Of a stretch of DNA of 64,000 nucleotides, positions 51,374 through 59,392 are shown piece after piece. Numbering within the stretch: position 1 is the first letter of the stretch; the number at the start of each line of letters is the position of its first letter. Origin of the DNA: JAHRAW01 sp965203265 (GTDB taxonomy: Bacteria > Pseudomonadota > Gammaproteobacteria > Arenicellales > Poriferihabitantaceae); assembly GCA_965203265.1 (NCBI GenBank), contig CBDBBV010000002.1, positions 1,984,001 to 2,048,000 on the forward strand. The letters run 5' to 3'. A model generated the notes under the pieces. That model was not told where the DNA came from. It was given only the letters and a program-made list of their open reading frames with translations, and searched no databases. The translations under genes and the position numbers were made by a program.

Positions 51374-51718
51374 ATGATCACCATCTACCACAACCCCAGA
51401 TGCTCCAAATCCAGAGCGACCCTCGCGCTGTTGCGGGAAAACGGCATCGAGCCGGAAATCGTGGATTATCTGCAAACTCCGCCGGATGCGGCCACCCTGA
51501 AGGCGATCGCGGCGATGCTCGGCGGCACGCTGCGCGACATCATTCGCACGGACGAGGAAGCGTATCGCCCGTCGCTGTCCGAGGAAAAACTGGCCGAGCT
51601 GGTGACGGAAAATCCGCGACTATTGCAGCGCCCCATCGTCGTCTGCCGCGACAAAAATGGGAGCCGAAATCGGGCGGCGCTCGGCCGGCCGCCGGAAAAC
51701 ATACTTTCGATTTTGTAA
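51374..51718 (+). CDS. arsC: Arsenate reductase (glutaredoxin-type, ArsC family)
   Basis: A protein of 114 residues. The reactive cysteine is in YHNPRCSKSRATLALLRENG, followed by EIVDYLQTPPD. The substrate arginines correspond to RTDEEAYR and LLQRPIVVCRDKNGSRN, the latter with CRDKNG where many members have an Arg or Lys near the ring. It ends GRPPENILSIL as usual. No arsB or arsR is adjacent, so a general ArsC/Spx-like thiol role remains possible. Confidence 0.9.
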   Translation: MITIYHNPRCSKSRATLALLRENGIEPEIVDYLQTPPDAATLKAIAAMLGGTLRDIIRTDEEAYRPSLSEEKLAELVTENPRLLQRPIVVCRDKNGSRNRAALGRPPENILSIL

Positions 51719-51742
51719 CCCCTTCAACCACCGGGCAAATAT

Positions 51743-52312
51743 ATGAACGAGACCATGCAAACCGTCGGTTTCACCGAAATGGCCAACGGCACCTCGCAAG
51801 AATACCTTTTCCTTCACCAACTCGAACAGGAATACATCAGCGAGTTGCCGGGGCGGCTAGTCGCGGCGCTCAAGCAGTTGGAAAACTCCCTTGCGGGCTA
51901 TCAGGTGTCGCGGCTGGAACACTCCCTGCAATCCGCCAGCCGCGCCGATGCGGCCGGCGAGTCCGAGGAAATGGTGGTGGCCGCCCTGCTGCACGACATC
52001 GGCGATGAGTTGGCGCCCCTTTCCCACAGCGAAATGGCGGCGGCGATTCTCAGGCCATTCGTGTCGGATCGAACCCACTGGATCATCAAGCACCACGGCC
52101 TGTTCCAGATGTATTACTACGCCCACCATCTGGGCGGCGACCGCAACGCCCGGGATGAATACCGGAATCACAAGTGGTATCAGGCGTGCGTCGATTTCTG
52201 CGAGAACTACGACCAGAATTGCTTCGACCCGGCATATCGCTCCAAGCCGCTGTCGTATTTCATACCCATGCTCGAACGGGTATTCGCCAGTCCGCGCGAA
52301 GATTTCCAGTGA
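51743..52312 (+). CDS. HD-domain protein resembling PhnZ-type mixed-valent diiron oxygenases
   Basis: A protein of 189 residues. The HD-domain metal ligands are visible: His in SRLEHSLQSASRADAAG, His-Asp in MVVAALLHDIGDELAPLSHS, further histidines in THWIIKHHGLFQMYYYAHHL, and Asp in NQNCFDPAYRSK-like FDP. The order and the KHHGLFQ motif recall HD enzymes of the PhnZ/TmpB group that oxidise organophosphonates. No other phn genes are in the window, so the substrate is open. It converges on gyrB. Confidence 0.75.
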   Translation: MNETMQTVGFTEMANGTSQEYLFLHQLEQEYISELPGRLVAALKQLENSLAGYQVSRLEHSLQSASRADAAGESEEMVVAALLHDIGDELAPLSHSEMAAAILRPFVSDRTHWIIKHHGLFQMYYYAHHLGGDRNARDEYRNHKWYQACVDFCENYDQNCFDPAYRSKPLSYFIPMLERVFASPREDFQ

Positions 52313-52360
52313 TCGGCTGATCAGCCAACCCGGGGCGCGCCCGCGCATTCGGGCGCCGAA

Positions 52361-54754
52361 TCAGACATCCAGATTGGCCACGGCGAAGGCGTTTCGTTCG
52401 ATGAATTCCCGGCGCGGCTCCACCTGATCGCCCATCAGCGTGGTGAAGGTTTCGTCGGCGCCGATGCCGTCCTCCACGGTAACCCGCAACAGCCGGCGGA
52501 CGGCGGGGTCCATGGTGGTCTCCCACAACTGCTCCGGATTCATTTCCCCCAGCCCCTTGTAGCGCTGAATGCTGATGCGGCTCTTCACGCGGGCGATGAT
52601 GGTCTCGACCGCCTCGGCAAACCCCTCGCAAGCCGTCTCCGCCTCGCCCCAAACGACGGCCAGCGAGTCGGCCTCCAATGCGCGCAATCTCGCCGACCAC
52701 GCGCTCAGGCTACGGTATTCGGGACTCTTGAAGAAGTTTTCGCCGATGTGGAATTCCTCGTCCAGCCCGTACTGGTGGCGGGTAACCGTGAGGGCGCGGT
52801 CGCTCGGTGAGACCGAGTAGCGCAGCGTGTCCGAGGGGATGCGGTTGAGGGCGCGCTCGAGTTCGGCGGCAATGCGCTCGAGCGCGTGCGGGGAGTCCAG
52901 ATCTTCCACCGCCACCGGGTCGAGCGACAGCAGGGCGTTGATCGCCTGTTGGTTGTAGCGGCGCGCCAAGCGGGCGATGGCAGCTTCGGTGGAATGGAAG
53001 TCCACCAGCGTCGCCCGAAGTTCGCTGCCCGACAGGACGCGGCCATTGCCCAGCGCGACGCTGGCCTTTTCCGCCGCGCGGTCGAGCAGGTAGTCGTTCA
53101 TTTCGGCATCGTCCTTGACATAGTTTTCCTTCTTTTTCACCGTCATCTTGTATAGCGGCGGCTGGGCGATATACACATGCCCCCTCGCCAACAGCTCCGG
53201 CATTTGCCGGAAGAAGAAGGTGAGTAGCAGGGTGCGGATGTGGGAACCGTCCACATCGGCGTCGGTCATCAGGATGATGCGGTGGTAGCGCAACTTGCCG
53301 GCGTCGAAGTCGTCCGCGCCGATGCCGGTGCCGAGGGCGGTGATCAGGGTGGTAACCTCGTCGGAGGTCAGCATTTTGTCGAATCGGGCTTTTTCCACAT
53401 TGAGGATTTTGCCCTTCAACGGTAGCACCGCCTGAAACCGCCGGTCGCGCGCCTGCTTCGCGCTACCGCCGGCGGAATCGCCCTCCACCAGATAAATTTC
53501 ACACAACGCCGGATCCTTCTCCTGACAATCCGCCAGTTTTCCGGGCAACCCGCCGAGGTCCAGCGCGTTTTTGCGCCGCGTCATGTCGCGCGCCTTGCGC
53601 GCCGCCTCCCGGGCGCGGGCGGATTCGACGATTCGCTGGGCGATGGCCTTCGCCTCCGCCGGATTCTCCAGCAGGAAATTCCCCAAACTTTCCGCCACTT
53701 GGTTTTCCACCGCTCCCTTCACATCCGAGGACACCAGCTTGTCCTTGGTCTGGGAGGAAAATCGGGGGTCGGCCATCTTGATGGACAACACCGCAGTCAA
53801 CCCTTCCCGGCAGTCGTCTCCGCTGAGGCTGACTTTTTCCTTCTTGGCCAAGCCGAGTTCGTTGATGTAGCCGTTGAGGGTGCGCGTCATGGCGGCGCGC
53901 AGGCCGGCCAGATGGGAGCCGCCGTCGATTTGCGGGATGTTGTTGGTGAAGCAGAAGGTGTTTTCCTGATAGGAATCGTTCCACTGCATGGCCAATTCCA
54001 CCTGAACGCCGTCTTTTTCGCCGGTCATGTTGAACACAGTGGGGTGCAGCGCGGTCTTCTTGCGGTTGAGGTGGGCGACGAAGGCGGCGATGCCCCCCTC
54101 GTATTCGAATCTGTCGTGCTGGTCGGTGCGCTCGTCCGACAACTCGATGCATATCCCGGAGTTGAGAAATGAAAGTTCGCGCAGGCGCTTGGCGAGGATG
54201 TCGTAGTGGAATTTCACCGCGCTGAAAGTTTTGCGGTCGGCGCTGAAGGTGATGGTGGTGCCGGTCTGGTCGCTGTCGCCCACCACGGCCAGCGGTGCCA
54301 GCGGTATGCCGTCTCGGTATTCCTGACTGTGCACCTTGCCGTCGCGCCGGATTTCCAGATCGAGGCGCTCGGACAGGGCATTGACCACGGAGACGCCAAC
54401 GCCGTGCAGTCCACCGGAAACCTTGTAGGCGTTCTGGTCGAATTTCCCGCCGGCGTGCAATACGGTCATGATGACCTCGGCGGCACTCCTGCCGCCTTCG
54501 TCCTCGAGAATGCCGGTGGGAATGCCTCGGCCATCATCGGATACGACTATCGATTCATCGGCTCCGATAGTAACTTGGATATGACTACAGTACCCAGCCA
54601 GAGCTTCGTCGATGGCGTTGTCCACCACCTCGAAGACCATATGGTGCAGCCCGGTACCGTCATCGGTGTCGCCGATATACATCCCCGGCCTTTTGCGCAC
54701 CGCGTCCAGTCCCTTGAGGACGGTGATGCTGCTGGAATCGTAGTTGTCCGCCAT
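52361..54754 (-). CDS. gyrB: DNA gyrase subunit B
   Basis: A protein of 797 residues, the ATPase subunit of gyrase. The GHKL ATP site has EVVDNAIDEALAGYCSHI, VVSDDGRGIPTGI and GLHGVGVSVVNALSERL. The TOPRIM domain has LVEGDSAGGSAKQARDRRFQ and MTDADVDGSHIRTLLLTFFF. A long insertion between TOPRIM and the C terminus matches the roughly 800-residue GyrB of gammaproteobacteria. The start MADNYDSSSITVLKGLDAVR at 54754 is chosen over 54793. It lies beyond dnaN on the same strand, without recF between them. Confidence 0.98.
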   Translation of the reverse strand: MADNYDSSSITVLKGLDAVRKRPGMYIGDTDDGTGLHHMVFEVVDNAIDEALAGYCSHIQVTIGADESIVVSDDGRGIPTGILEDEGGRSAAEVIMTVLHAGGKFDQNAYKVSGGLHGVGVSVVNALSERLDLEIRRDGKVHSQEYRDGIPLAPLAVVGDSDQTGTTITFSADRKTFSAVKFHYDILAKRLRELSFLNSGICIELSDERTDQHDRFEYEGGIAAFVAHLNRKKTALHPTVFNMTGEKDGVQVELAMQWNDSYQENTFCFTNNIPQIDGGSHLAGLRAAMTRTLNGYINELGLAKKEKVSLSGDDCREGLTAVLSIKMADPRFSSQTKDKLVSSDVKGAVENQVAESLGNFLLENPAEAKAIAQRIVESARAREAARKARDMTRRKNALDLGGLPGKLADCQEKDPALCEIYLVEGDSAGGSAKQARDRRFQAVLPLKGKILNVEKARFDKMLTSDEVTTLITALGTGIGADDFDAGKLRYHRIILMTDADVDGSHIRTLLLTFFFRQMPELLARGHVYIAQPPLYKMTVKKKENYVKDDAEMNDYLLDRAAEKASVALGNGRVLSGSELRATLVDFHSTEAAIARLARRYNQQAINALLSLDPVAVEDLDSPHALERIAAELERALNRIPSDTLRYSVSPSDRALTVTRHQYGLDEEFHIGENFFKSPEYRSLSAWSARLRALEADSLAVVWGEAETACEGFAEAVETIIARVKSRISIQRYKGLGEMNPEQLWETTMDPAVRRLLRVTVEDGIGADETFTTLMGDQVEPRREFIERNAFAVANLDV

Positions 54755-55013
54755 GACTTGTGTTACTGATTGGAGGAAGCGGAATTCTACCATGTTCCGC
54801 GCCGGAAAAGTGCCGCAATCGAGCTAATTATTTATTTATAAATCAATGAGTTACGATGTTTTTTCGTTGCCGTGCGAAACGCCGTTTCACGGCATCCCGA
54901 TTGGGCGTTTTCGGGGGTCGGGTGGCATGAGGCACTCGCTGGGCTCGATTCCCAACGCACTTGCAGAATCGGGGATTTATCAGTCGAACTGCTACCATCC
55001 GCCGTTTTCAATA

Positions 55014-55029
55014 TGTTTCACGGGAAACA
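55014..55029. promoter_or_regulatory. parS-like site 1
   Basis: TGTTTCACGGGAAACA matches the conserved ParB-binding consensus TGTTTCACGTGAAACA at 15 of 16 positions. Confidence 0.7.
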
Positions 55030-55163
55030 TTCGGCTATGTGGTTGCGGATTCGTGGTTTTACGAATGGTGCCGAGTTGGATAGTAGAATCGCCAGTGGTG
55101 TCGGCGTAGAGACGAGTCAGTCGGATATTTCCGTGAACACCGGAGGTAGCGTGAACCGTGCGA

Positions 55164-55179
55164 TGTTTCACATGAAACA
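55164..55179. promoter_or_regulatory. parS-like site 2
   Basis: TGTTTCACATGAAACA matches the parS consensus at 15 of 16 positions. It lies in a longer palindrome with 14-bp perfect arms (about 55157-55186). Confidence 0.75.
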
Positions 55180-55237
55180 TCGCACGCCCTGAGTTTTCAA
55201 ACGCGCAGCACCGAGTGGCCACGCGAAACCGTCTCTC

Positions 55238-56347
55238 TTAGAGACGCATGGGCATGATCAGCCAGATGGTGCGCTCGTCGTCGGGTTGCTTGACGACGCA
55301 GATGCCGCTGTCTTTTTGTAGGTGGAGTTCGACGGTCTCGCTCTCCGCCGCCCGCGCGGCATCGGTCAGGTATACCACGTTGTATCCCGCTTCTACCGCA
55401 TCGCCGTCGTACTCTACCGCAATCTCTTCCACGCCTTCTTCCTGTTCCATATTGTGCGCGAGTATGCGCAATACTCCGGTCTCCAGATTGGCCTTGATGC
55501 CGCGAAAACGATCGTTCGTTGTAGTCAGCACGGCAGCGCGATTCAATGAGTCGATGAATTCAGCGCGATTGACGCTGATAACAGTGTCGGGCTCATTTTC
55601 TAGAACACCCTTGAACTCTGGAAATTTCCCGTCGATCAGTTTGGTGACAAGCGTGCTCTCGTGTTTGCTCAATTTGAGGTGCTTTTCGTTCATCTCGAGA
55701 GTGAGATCGGCATCCTCGCCATCGCCGATAAATCGCTGTATTTCGGTTATGCCCTTGCGCGGCACGATCAATTCCCGAGTCTCGCTCAGATTCAACTCGA
55801 TGTCCGCATCGGACTGGGCGAGGCGATGACCATCCGTGGCGATGGTGCGGAGTTGATTCCCCGTCAATTCGAACAATACGCCATTGAGATAATGGCGGAA
55901 ATCTTGAACGCCCATGGCGAAGGACGTCTTGGCGAGCAGGGATTTGAGAGATAACTGGTTGATCTTGAAGCGTTCCTCCCAATTCCCCGCCTCGATTCTG
56001 GGGAATTCATCCGAAGGCAATGTTCTCAGCACATAGCGGCTGCGTCCAGAGGTAACGATTATCTTGCCTTTATCCTGTTTGAAGGAGATAGACGAATTTT
56101 CGGGCAACATGCGCACAATATCGAGGATCTTTTGCATCGACACCGTGAATGACCCGTCCGTTCCTTCGACCTCGCCGAGGGGTTGCGAGATTTCCACCTC
56201 CAAGTCCGTTGCCATTACCAGCAGGGTGCCACTGTTCAACTCGAAATATAGATTGGACAGTATTGGCAAGGTCTGGCGTTTCTCCACCACGTTACTGGCC
56301 AAAGTCAGGGCAGGGAGAATTCTTGATCTGTCTATTGTCAAATTCAT
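55238..56347 (-). CDS. dnaN: DNA polymerase III beta sliding clamp
   Basis: A protein of 369 residues. It begins MNLTIDRSRILPALTLASNV and shows the three-domain clamp layout, with SNLYFELNSGTLLVMATDLE, FRHYLNGVLFELTGNQLRTI and ATDGHRLAQSD. It ends IWLIMPMRL, the typical clamp terminus. It lies downstream of dnaA across the candidate origin. Confidence 0.97.
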   Translation of the reverse strand: MNLTIDRSRILPALTLASNVVEKRQTLPILSNLYFELNSGTLLVMATDLEVEISQPLGEVEGTDGSFTVSMQKILDIVRMLPENSSISFKQDKGKIIVTSGRSRYVLRTLPSDEFPRIEAGNWEERFKINQLSLKSLLAKTSFAMGVQDFRHYLNGVLFELTGNQLRTIATDGHRLAQSDADIELNLSETRELIVPRKGITEIQRFIGDGEDADLTLEMNEKHLKLSKHESTLVTKLIDGKFPEFKGVLENEPDTVISVNRAEFIDSLNRAAVLTTTNDRFRGIKANLETGVLRILAHNMEQEEGVEEIAVEYDGDAVEAGYNVVYLTDAARAAESETVELHLQKDSGICVVKQPDDERTIWLIMPMRL

Positions 56348-56582
56348 GGTTTTTTTCCAGTACTGGTAGTTGTATCAGTTGAATCCTGTGGATTTGTGGA
56401 TTACACCGATTACACTTGTATTATCAATGATTTGAATTGCGACAACAAGTGAATGAATTGGTCGATAACCATTGTAAAACGAAACGATCAACTGTGGATG
56501 AAATAATTCCCACAAAATTATCCACAGCTAGTAGCGATTTATCCACAGGAAATCAACAATTTGCACACTTCTCGTACACCGC
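56348..56582. other. Candidate oriC region with DnaA boxes between dnaA and dnaN
   Basis: Two perfect TTATCCACA boxes lie at 56518-56526 and 56539-56547. Inverted near-matches occur at 56395-56403 (TGTGGATTA) and 56493-56501 (TGTGGATGA). The segment 56400-56460 between the box groups is AT-rich and could be the unwinding element. Location between dnaA and dnaN is the classic origin site in many bacteria. Confidence 0.65.
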
Positions 56583-58034
56583 TCAAACGCCAATGAGTCG
56601 CTGCAGATTCTGGCAATCCTCCTTGACGCCAGTGTCGCTCTGCAACAAGGCCTCGATCCTGCGGCAGGCGTGCAACACGGTGGTGTGATCTCGTCCGTTG
56701 AATTGACTGCCGATTTGCGGCAGGCTGAGATTGGTGTATTCCTTGGCAAGATACATCGCTAGTTGGCGCGGTCGAACGATATTTCGGTAGCGGCTTTTGG
56801 CCAGCAGATCGGTTTTGCGCAAATTGTAGTATTTGGCCACCGCCTTCAGGATGTTATCGACGCTGATTTGCCGCTCCTGATGAGCCAACCGGTCGCGCAA
56901 CGCCTCACGAGTCAGATGCAGATCGATGGGGCGGCCGGTGAATTCCGCTCTGGCGCGAATGCTGTGTAGCGCCCCCTCCAGCACACGGACATTCGAGCAA
57001 AACGCATTGGCGACGAAGAAGGCGACCTCGTTCGACAGATCGACTCCTAAATCCAACGCCTTCTTCTCCAGAATCGCCACCCGAGTTTCCAGTTCCGGCG
57101 GCTCGATGCCCACGGTGAGGCCGTTGCCGAAACGCGAAACTAGGCGATCATCCACATCGGTAATGGCTTCGGGAATGCGATCGCTGGTGATGATGATCTG
57201 CCGCTGCCCATCCAGCAAAGTATTGAAGGTGTGGAAAAATTCCTCCTGAGACTGCGTCTTCTTGGCGAAAAATTGAATATCGTCGATCAACAGCGCGCCG
57301 AGGGAGCGGTAGTGGCGCTTGAACTTGGGCATCTCGTTGTTTTTCAGCGCATTGACCATCTGATTGACGAACAATTCCGAGGCCACATAGATGACCTTGG
57401 CGCTCGGATCGGTTTCACGCATCAGGTGGCCGGCCGCCTGCATCAGATGGGTTTTGCCGAGGCCGACCTCGCCGTGGATGAACAATGGGTTGTAGGAGCG
57501 ACCCGGACTGGCGCCAACCCGCAACGCCGCGGCTCGCGCCAACTGATTGGAATTACCCTCGATGTGCTTGTCGAAGATGTACTCTGGATTCATGCCGCCG
57601 CTCGCATATAGGGGCGGTGCAGCGCGTCTCGCCTCCGCAGTGGCCGCGCCGGTGGTGGGGGAATTGACGTCAAGGGAGGATTCATGCCCGCCGATCTCGA
57701 CCTGCACCACCTCGATATCGCTGTTCGACCCCAGTACGATTTTCTCGATAAGGCGATGCAGATTCGCCTTCACATACTCGAGAACATAGCGATTGGGCGC
57801 CAGCAATTTCAGCGTGTTGCCACGAATCACCGGCTGCAGCGTGGTAACCCAGTTGCGCATGTCCTCCGCCGGAATGCGGTCGCGCAACTGCTCCATACAA
57901 TCGTGCCAAGCGCGCGGCATATCGGGAGAACGCGAGTCGCCGTCGGATTCGGCACCGGCGCCGGAGGAAAGACCGGATATTCGCGCCGCCCGATCCGGCT
58001 CAATCGACTCATCGGATGATCTGGGAGTAGCCAT
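56583..58034 (-). CDS. dnaA: Chromosomal replication initiator DnaA
   Basis: A protein of 483 residues. Domain I includes MPRAWHDCMEQLRDRIPAED. The AAA+ domain has YNPLFIHGEVGLGKTHLMQA (Walker A with GEVGLGKT where GGVGLGKT is usual), LLIDDIQFFAKKTQSQEEFF (Walker B) and RLVSRFGNGLTVGIEPPELE. Domain IV ends with the DNA-binding signature VRPRQLAMYLAKEYTNLSLP, then GRDHTTVLHACRRI. A start at the internal MPRAWHDC (about residue 39) would match the family N terminus even better. IS copy 3 sits about 190 bp upstream. Confidence 0.97.
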   Translation of the reverse strand: MATPRSSDESIEPDRAARISGLSSGAGAESDGDSRSPDMPRAWHDCMEQLRDRIPAEDMRNWVTTLQPVIRGNTLKLLAPNRYVLEYVKANLHRLIEKIVLGSNSDIEVVQVEIGGHESSLDVNSPTTGAATAEARRAAPPLYASGGMNPEYIFDKHIEGNSNQLARAAALRVGASPGRSYNPLFIHGEVGLGKTHLMQAAGHLMRETDPSAKVIYVASELFVNQMVNALKNNEMPKFKRHYRSLGALLIDDIQFFAKKTQSQEEFFHTFNTLLDGQRQIIITSDRIPEAITDVDDRLVSRFGNGLTVGIEPPELETRVAILEKKALDLGVDLSNEVAFFVANAFCSNVRVLEGALHSIRARAEFTGRPIDLHLTREALRDRLAHQERQISVDNILKAVAKYYNLRKTDLLAKSRYRNIVRPRQLAMYLAKEYTNLSLPQIGSQFNGRDHTTVLHACRRIEALLQSDTGVKEDCQNLQRLIGV

Positions 58035-58156
58035 GTTATTGATTCAATTGGATTTTTTCCTGACCTCGCTGGTGTAAATCGCCCACCCCGGGGCGTCTCG
58101 CAACCGCCGTCCGCCGTTTCCGGGAGGGTCGGCTAGTGTAATTCCAATGCCGCGAT

Positions 58157-58165
58157 TTATCCACA
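58157..58165 (+). promoter_or_regulatory. DnaA box upstream of dnaA
   Basis: Perfect TTATCCACA in the dnaA upstream region, 63 bp from the IS copy 3 end. It could mediate autoregulation of dnaA. Confidence 0.55.
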
Positions 58166-58227
58166 ACCCGAGCATAATTCATGCTGATAATTTCGTCCTC
58201 CAGCGGAATCCGTGTCGCATTCGGGCC

Positions 58228-59320
58228 TGCATAATGCCAGAAACATTCTGGACTTTTGGCTGTCGGAAAAAGGGAAGCCGACATGCTGATTCAGCGTGTC
58301 GGCTTCCGCGTGCGCGGGATGTATCATGTTGCTTCTTTGGGAATGAAGGAGGCACACATGAGCCAGTCGACCGAAGTCAAACTCCGCGCCCTCGAAGTAT
58401 GGCGCGAACACGACATTCACGCAACTATGACGGCCTTTCAGGTCAGTCGCAGCACGCTGTATGCGTGGCGCAAGGCGTATCAGCAGGGCGGCGTGGCGGC
58501 GCTCACCAATCGCACTACCAAGCCGCTTCGCGTGCGGCGGCGCAATTATCCGCGCGCCCTGATTGAGCAAATGCGAAAGTTGCGCCGCGAGTTTCCCAAT
58601 ATCGCCGGAGAAGCCCTGCGCGTGCATCTGGCTAAGTGGTGCGCGGAAAACAGGATGAAATGCCCAAGCGCTCGCACCCTCGGACGCATCATCGCCGACC
58701 AGCCGGATCGACTGCGCATCGCTCCGGCGAATATCACCCGCTACGGCCGGCTCAAAGCATTCACACGCCAGATAAAACAACGACTTAGCCGCGCCATCCG
58801 GCGCACCACCATCCCCGGCCGTTGCGTTGCCTTCGACACCATTGTGCGGCACATAGATGGCGTGCGGCGATACCTGATCGTTGCCATCGACCACGCCACC
58901 CGCTTGTCTGTGGCCATCTGCCCCGAAAGCGCATCGAGTAAAAACGCCGCCCGATTCGCCGAATTGGTCGAAGCGATGTTTCCGTTTCCCATTGAGAACG
59001 TCCTGACCGACAACGGCTCGGAGTTCGCCGGGGCGTTCGACCAGTTTGCGAAAGAAAGGGGCTGGACGCACGCATACACCTATCCGAGATCGCCTAAAAT
59101 GAACGCCATCGTGGAACGCTTCAACCGCACCATTCAGGAGGATTTCGTGGATTACGAGGAAGACCTGCTACTCACCGACCGCGTTGCTTTCAACCAGCGC
59201 CTGTTGGATTACCTAGAAAAATACAACACCCGCCGCCCCCACGCCTCACTGCAATTCCGCTCCCCCGTGCAGTTCCTCGCGGAAAACCATCCGGAGTCCA
59301 GAATGTATTGGCATCGTACA
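58228..59320 (+). mobile_element. 1093-bp IS (IS481-like), copy 3
   Basis: Inverted relative to copies 1 and 2. The same terminal inverted repeats are present, flanked by the 5-bp duplication GGGCC (58223-58227 and 59321-59325). Inserted between dnaA and the dehydrogenase gene. Confidence 0.88.
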
Positions 59321-59353
59321 GGGCCTTGCCATCAAACCCCATCCGGCTTATAA
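58358..59353 (+). CDS. IS481-like transposase, copy 3 (C-terminal extension from flank)
   Basis: A protein of 331 residues, same as copy 1 through WHRT. Because the flanking DNA has no early stop, the frame continues GPCHQTPSGL into the host sequence before TAA. The helix-turn-helix and DDE residues are intact, and the GGAGG site precedes the MSQSTEV start. Confidence 0.9.
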   Translation: MSQSTEVKLRALEVWREHDIHATMTAFQVSRSTLYAWRKAYQQGGVAALTNRTTKPLRVRRRNYPRALIEQMRKLRREFPNIAGEALRVHLAKWCAENRMKCPSARTLGRIIADQPDRLRIAPANITRYGRLKAFTRQIKQRLSRAIRRTTIPGRCVAFDTIVRHIDGVRRYLIVAIDHATRLSVAICPESASSKNAARFAELVEAMFPFPIENVLTDNGSEFAGAFDQFAKERGWTHAYTYPRSPKMNAIVERFNRTIQEDFVDYEEDLLLTDRVAFNQRLLDYLEKYNTRRPHASLQFRSPVQFLAENHPESRMYWHRTGPCHQTPSGL

Positions 59354-59392
59354 CACCACCGGCACAACTCAACGCGATTACAGGACACGATT

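Larger units (their letters stand above)
54755..55237. other. gyrB-dnaN intergenic region with two parS-like sites
   Basis: About 480 bp with no supported gene. recF would be expected here in many bacteria but no RecF motif appears in any frame. The stretch near 54825-54850 is AT-rich. Two 16-bp parS-like palindromes lie 134 bp apart (separate entries). A small hairpin, CGTCTCT with AGAGACG, overlaps the dnaN stop codon at 55230-55246. Confidence 0.6.

Noticed and set aside
54846..55192. Small plus-strand frames between gyrB and dnaN
   Set aside because: They run through the parS-like sites, show no family features and have no convincing start signals.
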